From NCBI GenBank assembly GCA_019912965.1, contig JAIOHM010000133.1:1-53920 (forward strand): DNA of 53,920 bases, in the 5' to 3' direction. How positions within the stretch are numbered: position 1 is the stretch's first letter; the number at the start of each line of letters is the position of its first letter. The DNA comes from Anaerolineae bacterium. GTDB taxonomy: Bacteria > Chloroflexota > Anaerolineae > Aggregatilineales > Phototrophicaceae. A program made the translations under genes and the position numbers. Below are positions 6,698 to 15,400 of this stretch, piece by piece. The notes under the pieces are model-generated. The model was not told where the DNA came from and did no database searches. It saw only the letters and a program-made list of their open reading frames with translations.

Positions 6698-9376
6698 TTA
6701 AAGCAAACGGTATGCTTCAGCGTGTTTAATGGCTTCCCATCGGCTGTGGACACCCAGTTTGCTATAGATGTTCTTGATATGCTTGCGCGCTGTGTCAACA
6801 GCGATAAACAGCCGTTCTGCGATTTCGTTGCTTTCCAGTCCGTCTGCCAACAAGCGCAGCACTTCTAATTCGCGCACACTGAGTTCATCGGCTAAATGCC
6901 CTACAGTACGGCGGGTTGGGGCAGGGGATAAGCCGCGCTTTCTGATGGCTATGAGCAGCCGGGCGGCATATTCGGATGAAATCGGCGAGACAAGCTGTCC
7001 TTTCCGCTGCATATCGAGGACTTTTTCCAGCAGTAGGGCGATGGGGTGCCCTTCATCGGCAAAAACACGTATGGGTTGTTCCAGCTCCGCCAGCGACAAT
7101 GCATGTGCCAGCGATGCCACTGCTTTCTGGCTGTCATCGCAGGCATGGAACGCGACGGCTTGCAAAATGAGTGCACGGATCAGGCTGCCATGCCGTTGGC
7201 TGACTTCGGCTCGTTTGACCATACGCTCTAATAGATAGAGCGCTTTTGTTATATTCCCCCTGGCGATATACAGCCGCGCCAGCATGAGGTAATGAGCTTC
7301 GTGGTGATAACTAAACTCGTCGTCGAGTCCTAAATGATTTTCCGCCACCCAACTTTCGACAGCTTCAAGATTGCCTTGTTCTAACCAGCGGCGTGCCCGC
7401 GAGATCGAAAGCAATGTTGCGCGTCCTTGCAGCTTACTCATTCGTTCCAACTGCTCGCTGCACTGCCAATAATACGCAGCACCTTCAGTATCTTCCTGAA
7501 GCGTTTTGAGGCGCGACAATGCGATATAGCTGCGCAGCAGCGCCAGGGGAAAGCTTTCCGGGTTTATCTGTTCGGTGCTTTCCAGCAAATAACGTTCTGC
7601 CGCGTCAAAATCATTGCGCTCCATACTGATTTCCCCCAACAGCAGCGCGACATAGCCGCTGGTCGGGAAACGTTGTAAACCCGACACATGTGGCGCGTGT
7701 TCCAGTTGATGACAGGTATTTTCAGCTGCTCGTAAAGTAAGTTGTGCTGTCTGAAGTGAAGAAAGATGCCAGAATGCGGATAACATAGCGAAGGAGCTGC
7801 CAATTTCCTGACTCAACTCCATCGCGTACGACAAGACCGCGACCGCTTCCTGAACTTCGCCAATATAGGCACAGGTCACGCCAAGATTGATAGCCGCCAT
7901 ACAGCGCCAGCTAACTGCTTCTTCTGGTAGTAATGCCAATGCTTTTCTGGATAATGCGAGTGTTTCGGGAAACTGCTGATGTAACCCAGTCAGTGTACTG
8001 TGAACAGCCGCCAGCATCCCTGCAATCAGTGGGTCAGGACTGCCGCCAGCCTGATCCAGCGCACTTTCAGCATCCCGGATGCGCTGGTGGGCTGCACTCA
8101 TCTGGTTTGTCAGATGTAAGACCCAGGCATGATAAAGATATAAACGTGGATAGATTTGCATAACGCTGTCTGGTAAAGCGGTCAACCAGCCAAGCAGTGT
8201 ATTGTGTTCGGCACGCCGCCAGATGAGCAGTTCAGCAATGCCTTGTACCAACTCTGCCGCCCGTTCATTGTCCTGAGCCGCGAGCGCATGGCCGATGGCT
8301 TCTGCCTGGAGTCCGTTGTATTCAAACCAGAGTGAAGCCTGTTGATGCAGTCTTTTCACACGATCTGGATACTTCAGTTTCAGACGATGATGTAAAAAGT
8401 CAGCAAACAGGCGATGATAGCGATACCATTGGCGTTTATCATCGAGCGCGACTACAAAAAAGTGATTTCGCTCCAGATGCTCCAGTGCGTTACGGCTGTC
8501 CGAGGCACCCATAACCGTATCACACAGGTCTGCATTAAGCCGTTCAAGAATGCTGGTTTGTAGTAAAAACTGCTGCATCGCTTCAGGCTGCCGGTCAAGG
8601 ATTTCATCCCCCAGATAATCCAACACATAGCGATGATCCCCGGCGAACGAAGCGATAAACTCAGCCGGGTCACTTTTCCCCTGCAAGGCCAATCCTGCCA
8701 ATTGCAAACCCGCAATCCAGCCTTCGACACGGGTATCTAAGGCCTTTACTTCATCTGGGGTAAGTATCAGCCCCATAACATCCGCAAAGAAGGTTATGAT
8801 CTGTGGCGGTGAGAAGCGCAGATCGGTGCTGCGTAATTCAAGCAGTTGGCTGCGAACCCGCATCCGGGCAAGTGGCAAAGGCGGGTCGGTTCGGGTGGTC
8901 ATGATGAGCCGCAGCTGCGAAGGCATGTGCTCAACCAGAAATGCTAACCCTTCATGAATGGCCAACGAGTCGATGACGTGATAATCATCCAGCACGAGCG
9001 AAAGCAAATCAGGGAGTGCCGAAAGTTCATTGATGAGTGTGGATAAGATTGTTTCAATCGGCAGCGGTTGTGGCTCGTGTAGGAGGGTAAGTGTTTTCTC
9101 TCCAATTTCAGGAAACGCGGTTTGGATCGCTGCGATAACATAATCCCAAAACCGTACTGGATCATTGTCGCCTGTATCAATCGAGAACCAGACCACATTC
9201 AATTGACTCTGGGCGATCCATTCGCTCACCAGTGCCGTTTTGCCATAACCTGCCGATGCAACTATCAGGGCGAGTTTATACTCGCGGAGTTTATCCAGCT
9301 TCTGAATGAGTTCGACCCGCTGCACATGCGATGGACGAACAGGTGGGACATTGAGTTTTGTAGTCAGCAGCAACAT
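6698..9376 (-). CDS. MalT-type LuxR-family transcriptional regulator (LAL/STAND ATPase)
   Basis: 892 residues. The N-terminal NTPase has a Walker A motif ASAGYGKT at about residues 40-47 and a Walker B-like LSLVLDDYH at about 125-132. The centre holds a winged-helix region and TPR-like helices (repeated ALxxA patterns), and the last 60 residues form a LuxR HTH (LSVRELEVLRLLADG, SNEIAERLFIAVDTARKHI). Such proteins are ligand- and ATP-gated activators. Start 9376 is preferred over the ATG at 9400 because AGAGGG lies seven bases upstream. It is on the same strand as both hydrolase genes carrying the dyad element, and is the obvious candidate to bind it. Confidence 0.93.
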   Translation of the reverse strand: MLLLTTKLNVPPVRPSHVQRVELIQKLDKLREYKLALIVASAGYGKTALVSEWIAQSQLNVVWFSIDTGDNDPVRFWDYVIAAIQTAFPEIGEKTLTLLHEPQPLPIETILSTLINELSALPDLLSLVLDDYHVIDSLAIHEGLAFLVEHMPSQLRLIMTTRTDPPLPLARMRVRSQLLELRSTDLRFSPPQIITFFADVMGLILTPDEVKALDTRVEGWIAGLQLAGLALQGKSDPAEFIASFAGDHRYVLDYLGDEILDRQPEAMQQFLLQTSILERLNADLCDTVMGASDSRNALEHLERNHFFVVALDDKRQWYRYHRLFADFLHHRLKLKYPDRVKRLHQQASLWFEYNGLQAEAIGHALAAQDNERAAELVQGIAELLIWRRAEHNTLLGWLTALPDSVMQIYPRLYLYHAWVLHLTNQMSAAHQRIRDAESALDQAGGSPDPLIAGMLAAVHSTLTGLHQQFPETLALSRKALALLPEEAVSWRCMAAINLGVTCAYIGEVQEAVAVLSYAMELSQEIGSSFAMLSAFWHLSSLQTAQLTLRAAENTCHQLEHAPHVSGLQRFPTSGYVALLLGEISMERNDFDAAERYLLESTEQINPESFPLALLRSYIALSRLKTLQEDTEGAAYYWQCSEQLERMSKLQGRATLLSISRARRWLEQGNLEAVESWVAENHLGLDDEFSYHHEAHYLMLARLYIARGNITKALYLLERMVKRAEVSQRHGSLIRALILQAVAFHACDDSQKAVASLAHALSLAELEQPIRVFADEGHPIALLLEKVLDMQRKGQLVSPISSEYAARLLIAIRKRGLSPAPTRRTVGHLADELSVRELEVLRLLADGLESNEIAERLFIAVDTARKHIKNIYSKLGVHSRWEAIKHAEAYRLL

Positions 9377-9941
9377 CGTATTGCCCTCTACCTTCGCCAT
9401 AAATCAAAATTATTCATCATGATAGTAGCACAGTGCTTATGGAATTACGTGTCGTTGGTATCTAATACATGCGCTCGAGAATCAGGGGAAAATAGCAAGC
9501 AACCGAGTGATAGAGGTCGAGGCTCACTCATTTTCATATTTCATTTTATGGACGATCTAAACACATTTGGTTCTGCCCGAACATCAAATCATTGCTCACG
9601 TACGAAATTGCAGGCTGTTCCACTCAGCTTCGATATTACATCTGAGCCCATTTTTGAGCATTTCTTCAACTTCGTAAGAGTATTGGCAAAACATTTCATA
9701 TTGGTGTGCCAGTCAGGGACATGTGGTAGTTGCAAGGTGCGTGATGGTTATGATTGCATATAATTTAGCAATGGGTGTCCGAGGTTTGAATTAGCAAAAT
9801 TTGACCGAAAAAATCATTCGTACTTATAGAAATTCTTACTCTCAGATTTCGATTACCGAAAATGTCATCACTTACCATGTGACCACTACCAGTGATTATT
9901 TCTTGAGCAATTCTTTGTAAGATATACACAATGTTCTGGAT
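9377..9941. other. Gene-poor stretch; possible decayed ferredoxin-like fragment near 9560-9763
   Basis: No convincing intact gene. On the plus strand, an open frame that begins opposite the regulator gene ends at 9763 with VCQSGTCGSCKV, which fits the plant-type 2Fe-2S ferredoxin cysteine signature (C-x4-C-x2-C). The rest of the frame overlaps the regulator on the other strand and has no family character, so at most the last 60-70 codons are a relic. 9764-9941 is AT-rich with nothing recognised. Confidence 0.35.
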
Positions 9942-10703
9942 GTGAACGCTGATGCCATTGATTTGATGGCGGCGCTGGCAGTGGAATCGCGCTTTGATAA
10001 TCTGGATGGTTCAAATGATGCGGAATTTGAAGAACAGAAACGGGTGAACCTTGCCAAGCATCGCCGCGCCGTAAAGAACAATATGCTGCTCTTCCAAAGT
10101 GGTGATATTGATGATGCCGAGTACTTCCGCCAAAAAGACTTTCACGAACGACAAATCGTCTATTGGGAATCGCGAACGAGTGATCGCCAGAAAATCACAT
10201 TGGAGTTAACAACTTGTCGTGAGATGGTCAAACGGATACAGCAATTTTGGGACATCACAACCGGAGAAGATCGGCGCATCTTGGCGCAAAGTCTATTTGA
10301 TGAAGTGGTTTATGATCTGGATGCGCGGCGGATTGTCGATTTCAGAATCAAGGCATGGGCTGAACCATTCCTCGAACTGCGTGCGGCACTTTATGCGGAT
10401 GATATGGGCGAAGAAATGAAAAACCGCTTCAATAGCGGTGTTTCAAGTGATGGATCGTATTTTAGTCCCAACGGGGCTTCACCCCAAGAGATGTACCTTG
10501 AGTTTGGTGGCATAAATCGAGCGAAAAAACTCCTCCTGTTCCGCGTCTACCACGATCAGGATTATTTCCCACAATTAACGTCCGAGCAGCGCAATCAACA
10601 AATTCGACAACGCTATCAAGCGGGTGAAGCTATTACTGCGCTTGCCCATGCTTATAGTATTTCCCCACAACGAGTACATCAGATTGTAAAACCGAGGAGA
10701 TAA
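9942..10703 (+). pseudogene. C-terminal remnant of a large serine recombinase
   Basis: The 253-residue frame begins with a GTG and lacks the catalytic serine domain and zinc ribbon. What is visible is the C-terminal part typical of large serine recombinases: a helical coiled-coil stretch (EFEEQKRVNLAKHRRAVK, then DAEYFRQKDFHERQIVYWE), a helical region with LAQSLFDEVVYDLDARRIVDF, and an HTH-like end (QAGEAITALAHAYSISPQRV). Just upstream, in frame, is a stop at 9918-9920, so no full-length protein can be read. It is probably a leftover from an integrated element. Confidence 0.65.
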
Positions 10704-10777
10704 TTGGGGCATAGGATAGACTCAACAAAGTTCATTTGTGTTCTGTTTATTGAATGACTCTAACTGTTTGCCTATCT

Positions 10778-10795
10778 AACCTGAGTTCGGGATAA
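10778..10795 (+). repeat. IS982 left inverted repeat
   Basis: AACCTGAGTTCGGGATAA; pairs with the reverse complement of 11738-11755 with one mismatch at position six. Confidence 0.88.
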
Positions 10796-10798
10796 GAG

Positions 10799-10858
10799 AT
10801 GCCTTTCAAGGGGAGAGGGAATACACTCTCCGGTGACGAAACCAAACCTGAAAGGCAT
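10799..10858 (+). promoter_or_regulatory. Leader hairpin covering the IS982 transposase ribosome binding region
   Basis: ATGCCTTTCA at 10799-10808 is the exact reverse complement of TGAAAGGCAT at 10849-10858, and an inner GGAGAG/CTCTCC pair extends the stem. The 3' arm contains the GAAAGG ribosome site that precedes the transposase ATG at 10863. Transcripts that enter from outside would fold and hide this site, a known way for insertion sequences to limit translation from read-through. Function inferred from position. Confidence 0.55.
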
Positions 10859-10862
10859 CAGC

Positions 10863-11751
10863 ATGAGTCTATTGGAACTGTTCTATGATGTCGATGATTT
10901 TTGCCAAGCGAATGAAGCCGACTGGAAACGCCAGCAGTTAGCCAGCGGAGAACGCCAGCGGCAGCGACAGGGACAGCTGTGGTTGAGTGAAATCATGACG
11001 ATTGTGATCCATTTCCACCAAGTGCGGTTTCGGGACTTCAAGACCTACTATCAGGGTTATGTGAAGCGTCACTTGAGCGGCGAGTTCCCACACTTGGTCA
11101 GCTACAACCGCTTTGTGGAACTGATGGCAGAAGCACTCGTGCCGTTGAGTGCTTATCTGCAAAGCTGCAATGGGGCGTGTACAGGTATTGCTTTCATCGA
11201 CTCAACCCCCTTGGCGGTATGCGACAATCGGCGGATTGGACAGCATCGGACGTTTCGTGATCTCGCCCAGCGTGGCAAGAACTCGATGGGCTGGTTCTAT
11301 GGGTTCAAACTGCATTTGGTAGTCAATGAACGGGGGGAGTTGTTGGCGTGTCGCTTGAGTGCCGGCAATGTCGATGACCGTACCCCTTGTCCCGAAGTTG
11401 GTGCATCGCCTGTTCGGGTGGCTGTATGCCGACAAAGGCTATCTCTCCCAAGCTTTAGTCCGACACCTCTTGGAAACCTATCGCCTTTACTTGGTTACCC
11501 ATGCCCGCACCAACATGAAAAATCATCTCCTTTCCCTCTCTGACCGTTTGCTGTTACGCAAACGCGCCATCCTGGAGACCATTACCGACCAACTCAAGAA
11601 TATTTCCCAGATTGAACACACCCGTCATCGCAGCTTTACCAACTTGTGTGTTAACCTCTTGGCTGGCTTAATCGCCTACTGTCACCAACCCAAGAAACCT
11701 GCCTTACACCTTGATCTTTATCCGCGTCTCGACCACTTTATCCCGAACTGA
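10863..11751 (+). pseudogene. IS982 transposase, frameshifted
   Basis: Frame one runs MSLLELFYDVDDFCQANE through SYNRFVELMAEALVPL, FIDSTPLAVCDNRRI and GWFYGFKLHLVVNERGELL to NVDDRTP. The family sequence then continues in another frame from [19 protein letters not shown] through [19 protein letters not shown] to [12 protein letters not shown] and a TGA inside the right terminal repeat. Removing one T near 11387-11390 joins the frames as DDRTPVPKLV, matching the IS982 pattern. DDE residues are spread across both pieces, so neither product alone should be active. Programmed frameshifting is not typical of the family and no clear slippery site is seen. Confidence 0.88.
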
Positions 11752-11755
11752 GGTT
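11738..11755 (+). repeat. IS982 right inverted repeat
   Basis: TTATCCCGAACTGAGGTT, reverse complement of the left end with one mismatch; it encodes the last residues IPN and the stop codon of the transposase. Confidence 0.88.
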
Positions 11756-11936
11756 ATATAGGCTGTCGATGAACCAGCCGCGTATGCGAAATTTAAATCT
11801 TTTCCAGCTATTCACGAATAATCCTACTAAGTTTCACTGGCCGATGTATCAAATAAAGATTGGCATGAGTCGTGTATTTGAAACATCGCTCAAATGGACA
11901 TATCAAGATAAGTTGACTTAAAGAAATAGGAACAGA

Positions 11937-12299
11937 TCAAGCAAAAACTAGGACTGTACAGAGGAAAATAGCGAAAATCCCTATTAGTTTTGGAAGATAC
12001 TTTAAGCTGACACTTACCGTTTGATATTCAGAAGTTGTCCAGAAAACTCTTGTTCCAACAAGCACGCAACCAGAGACAAACACGGGGATAAGCCGCCAAG
12101 TGGCGATCTCTGATTGGTTGGTGGCATAATAGCGATCTAGTACAACCAATAGAGCTAACGCCATCACGGTCAGCGCAATATTAAACCAAGATAGTCTTAC
12201 TCCTGCATTCCGTTCCATTTGACCAACGCCCGCTGCAATTATTCTTAATAACCAGACTATCGACAATATATGCAGTAAAAGCAACAGAATATCTGTCAT
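11937..12299 (-). CDS. Small 4-TM membrane protein, candidate immunity partner of the RHS protein
   Basis: 120 residues with four hydrophobic segments (ILLLLLHILSIVWLLRII, FNIALTVMALALLVVL, RLIPVFVSGCVLVGT, LIGIFAIFLCTVLVF), no signal peptide and few charged residues. Not a family I recognise. It begins 108 bp after the RHS gene stop on the same strand, which is where immunity genes of polymorphic toxins normally lie. A strong hairpin stands between them, so it may have its own expression level. The role as immunity protein is inference from position only. Confidence 0.65.
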   Translation of the reverse strand: MTDILLLLLHILSIVWLLRIIAAGVGQMERNAGVRLSWFNIALTVMALALLVVLDRYYATNQSEIATWRLIPVFVSGCVLVGTRVFWTTSEYQTVSVSLKYLPKLIGIFAIFLCTVLVFA

Positions 12300-12350
12300 A
12301 ATGTTTTGTGTCCTGCAAAAGATTTAGGATACCTAAGAATCTCATATAGG

Positions 12351-12397
12351 ATAGCCGAGACATTATATAAGTCTAAACTCTGTAATGTCTCGGCTAT
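12351..12397 (-). terminator. 15-bp perfect stem hairpin between RHS gene and 4-TM gene
   Basis: ATAGCCGAGACATTA at 12351-12365 is the exact reverse complement of TAATGTCTCGGCTAT at 12383-12397, with a 17-base loop. It starts 11 bp past the RHS stop codon. No long T run follows in the minus direction, so it may be a partial terminator or 3'-end stabiliser. Confidence 0.55.
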
Positions 12398-12407
12398 GTG
12401 ATCTCGA

Positions 12408-15400
12408 CTACTGCTGAGTTACAAACTGCCAGTCTGTCTCACCATATAGTGCCACTTCACCAAGAATCTCGACTGCCTCAAAAACCCCTGGTATATTAAT
12501 CTCACGACCATTACCTGATACAGATATTCCCTGTGTTCCTGCGCCAGCAAAAGCTGGCAGAAATATGTTACCCCCTGCTGCTGCTGCATGTAGTTCCACA
12601 GGGTTTAGCCAATAGGTAGGTAACAAAGTACCCCATCCTGTTGATGAAGATGCCGCCGAAGTCTGCTGCAATATACGAACTACACTTGTTTCAGCTTGTC
12701 CCAAACTACCTCCTCTAAGCGGAGCGAATTCCTGAAAGAAGTGTGTTATCTCATGTGTGACCGTGCCTATATTAAGAGAGCGGAGTTCGATGATGTTGCT
12801 ACCCAAGTTTCGGAAACCCTGACCTATTAACTGTGGATTCTCAACTAAACGAACACCACTCTCAAATACACGTCCGGTTTGCTCCACCATTTGATTTGCG
12901 GATTGTTGAAGCGCCGCTAAGTTTCCGCGAACACCTATATCCTTAACATGATTTACGATACCTCTACCAACGGCTTGGAATAGATTTATACCTAACATCG
13001 CATTGATTACTGCCCCACCAAGATGTACGGGATTTCCTGTACATCTTGCCGTATCAATCGCCCACCGGACGTTTTTCCATCCAGCTATTGAACCCACGAA
13101 ATCCCAACCTATGCCTTGTAATGGGCCGTAATTATATGCTAAGTATCCTGCTGCCCAAGTTCCCGCAGCAATCACTATACCACTCCCAGCAACCGCTACA
13201 ACACCTGCTAGAACTAAAGGCGCAGCTACACCTGCGATAAGAGCTTCCACAGGATGTCCTCTCACCCAACTCGACCATTCGCTTTCATTGAAAGTGTTGT
13301 TCAGATTACCAAGCGCGTAGATACCTTCTAGTTCTAGAATATCTTTTTGCATTAATACTTCTAACGGAATGCCATACAGTTGATGTAACTCATTAGCGAG
13401 CCAAATACAACGTTGTCCAGGGAAATCATTCCACCAAGGATCACTTGGACATAGGCCAAGAGGATCTGTTCGATTTGGCACATTGCCCTCAACCCATGAG
13501 TATCCATTTAGGCTCATCGGCCTACTCGCCATACCCTCAAACGGATCAAGCGATGTAAATACAGATGTGGCAGGGTTGTAATATCGTGCTCGCAGGTAGA
13601 GCAGTCCGTTGCTGTCGGTTGGCTCACCTGTAAAGCCATAATCGGTTTGGCTTGTGCCTGTGGGATTGAAACCGTTGCCATAGGGATCATAGTTCCGGCT
13701 TTCCAGCACGCCAATGGTGTTATCCACAACACCGCGCACACTGCCCAGACCATCCTGCACCATCCATTCCCAGTTGTTACTGGGGTCTTTTTGGGCATGG
13801 AGGCCGCGCAGCGCATGGACGAGGCGGTTCACATTTGCTCCAACCGTTTCGGTCACGACAACAGGAAGTCCCGGCTGCAAGTCGAGCAGATATTTGGTAA
13901 TTGTCCCGCTCACGTTCTGCTCAAAGCGGTTTCCGTATCCATCATACTTGTATGATGTGCTGCCCACGCTCAGGAGGTGGTTGGCTCTATCCCAACTGTA
14001 GGTGTTTGTGCCGTCACTGGTCAGGTTGCCATTGTTGTCATAGCTGAAGTTCGTCCATGCTCCCGCATTCAGCCGCCGCCGATAAATCTGGTTGGCGGCA
14101 GTGTATTCGTAGTCGGTTGTAGTGGTGGTCACACCAACGGTAGCGATTTCCTGTGTCCGGTTGCCGCCTAGATCAAACAGACAGCGATAGCGGCGCAGCA
14201 AATCGGCATCAATAGCAGTCGTGTTCACGCCGGGATTGTAACGGGCTTCTTTCAGACGGGAAATGCCATCATAGGTGTATTCAATGGTGTGCAAGGTATG
14301 GGTTCGGGCGGTGAAGGACACTTCCTTGAACCGGACAAAATAGTCACTTGAAGCTGCCGTTTTTTGCCCTAGCGGGCGAATTTCCACCAGATGTGGCCCT
14401 TCTCCGGCAGGGCTAGGCGTGAGGGAAATACTCGCATCTGTCCCAGCGGGATAGCCATCAAACGTTTGCACCAACGTGCCATTCAGATATATGTCGCACT
14501 TGCCCGCGTCGTTGCCTTTGCCTAACTTCAAAGTGGCACTTTGACCGAAGAATAACATTTTCAGGGATGCGCCCGTTGTTTCGATGTCGGTGCGTAAATA
14601 GCCGCCCACCACCGTCCAAGTTCCCGGCGGCGATGCCAGAATACCCTTATCGGTAGCAGCAATTGTGTTGGTACTCGTCCCTGTTCCCTGATGGGGAATG
14701 CATTCGGTTGCCAGTGTGCGGTTACCGCGTCGGTCAACGGTGTAGTCGAAGTAACCCAGTGTGTTGGTGCTTTGGCTATGTTTCAGTTGTTTGAGCCGTC
14801 CGGCTGCGTCGTGAGCATAGTCAGAGCGCAGACTGCCGGGACGCACGGTGTTGATGTGCCGTCCCACCTTGTCGTAACCCATCGTGGTCTGCTGGCTGTC
14901 CCAATCGGTTAGAGAGGTCAGTTCGCCTTTGGCATTATAAACATAGGTGATATTCAGGTTGTCCGGCATCTTGAGCTTGGTACGCAGCCCACCTGCATCA
15001 TATTCGTAACCGACGCTTTCACCAGTTGTGTCGGTTTCATCACCATAGAAAGCGATGCTCACAGGCTGTCGTATCTGATCATAGCCGTACTGGGTTTTGC
15101 GGACTTGATCGCTGGCATTCAAAGCAGGTGTGCTGTACTCCAAGAGTGTGCTGAGCGTTCCCTGCAATCCATAGTAACTGTACCGCAAACTGGGTGTCGA
15201 ACCCGTATCCCCCAAATACTTGAGTGTGGACGGGCGTCCCAAACGGTCAAGAGTACGTTCGACTTGGTAATTGGCTGCTCCAGTGATGCCGGGATAGGTC
15301 ATGGTGGTGGTGGTTTTGCCATTCGCCAGATCAGTGTAGGCGGTCAGCCACTCGATATCCATCTGGTTCTTGAGACTGGTACGCCGATCCAGCAAGTCAT

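Larger units (their letters stand above)
10778..11755 (+). mobile_element. IS982-family insertion sequence, inactive copy
   Basis: 978 bp bounded by 18-bp inverted repeats that match at 17 positions. The only gene is an IS982-type DDE transposase with a frameshift. Flanks show at best an imperfect six-base duplication (TATCTA on the left, TATATA on the right), so a recent clean insertion is not certain. Size is typical for IS982 (about 1 kb). Confidence 0.9.

Noticed and set aside
9122..9763. 213-codon plus-strand frame
   Set aside because: More than half lies opposite the regulator gene and has no family character; only its last part with the ferredoxin-like signature is kept as a possible relic.
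11370..11400. Programmed frameshift in the IS982 transposase
   Set aside because: No slippery heptamer or following pseudoknot seen, and the family normally uses one frame; mutation is simpler.
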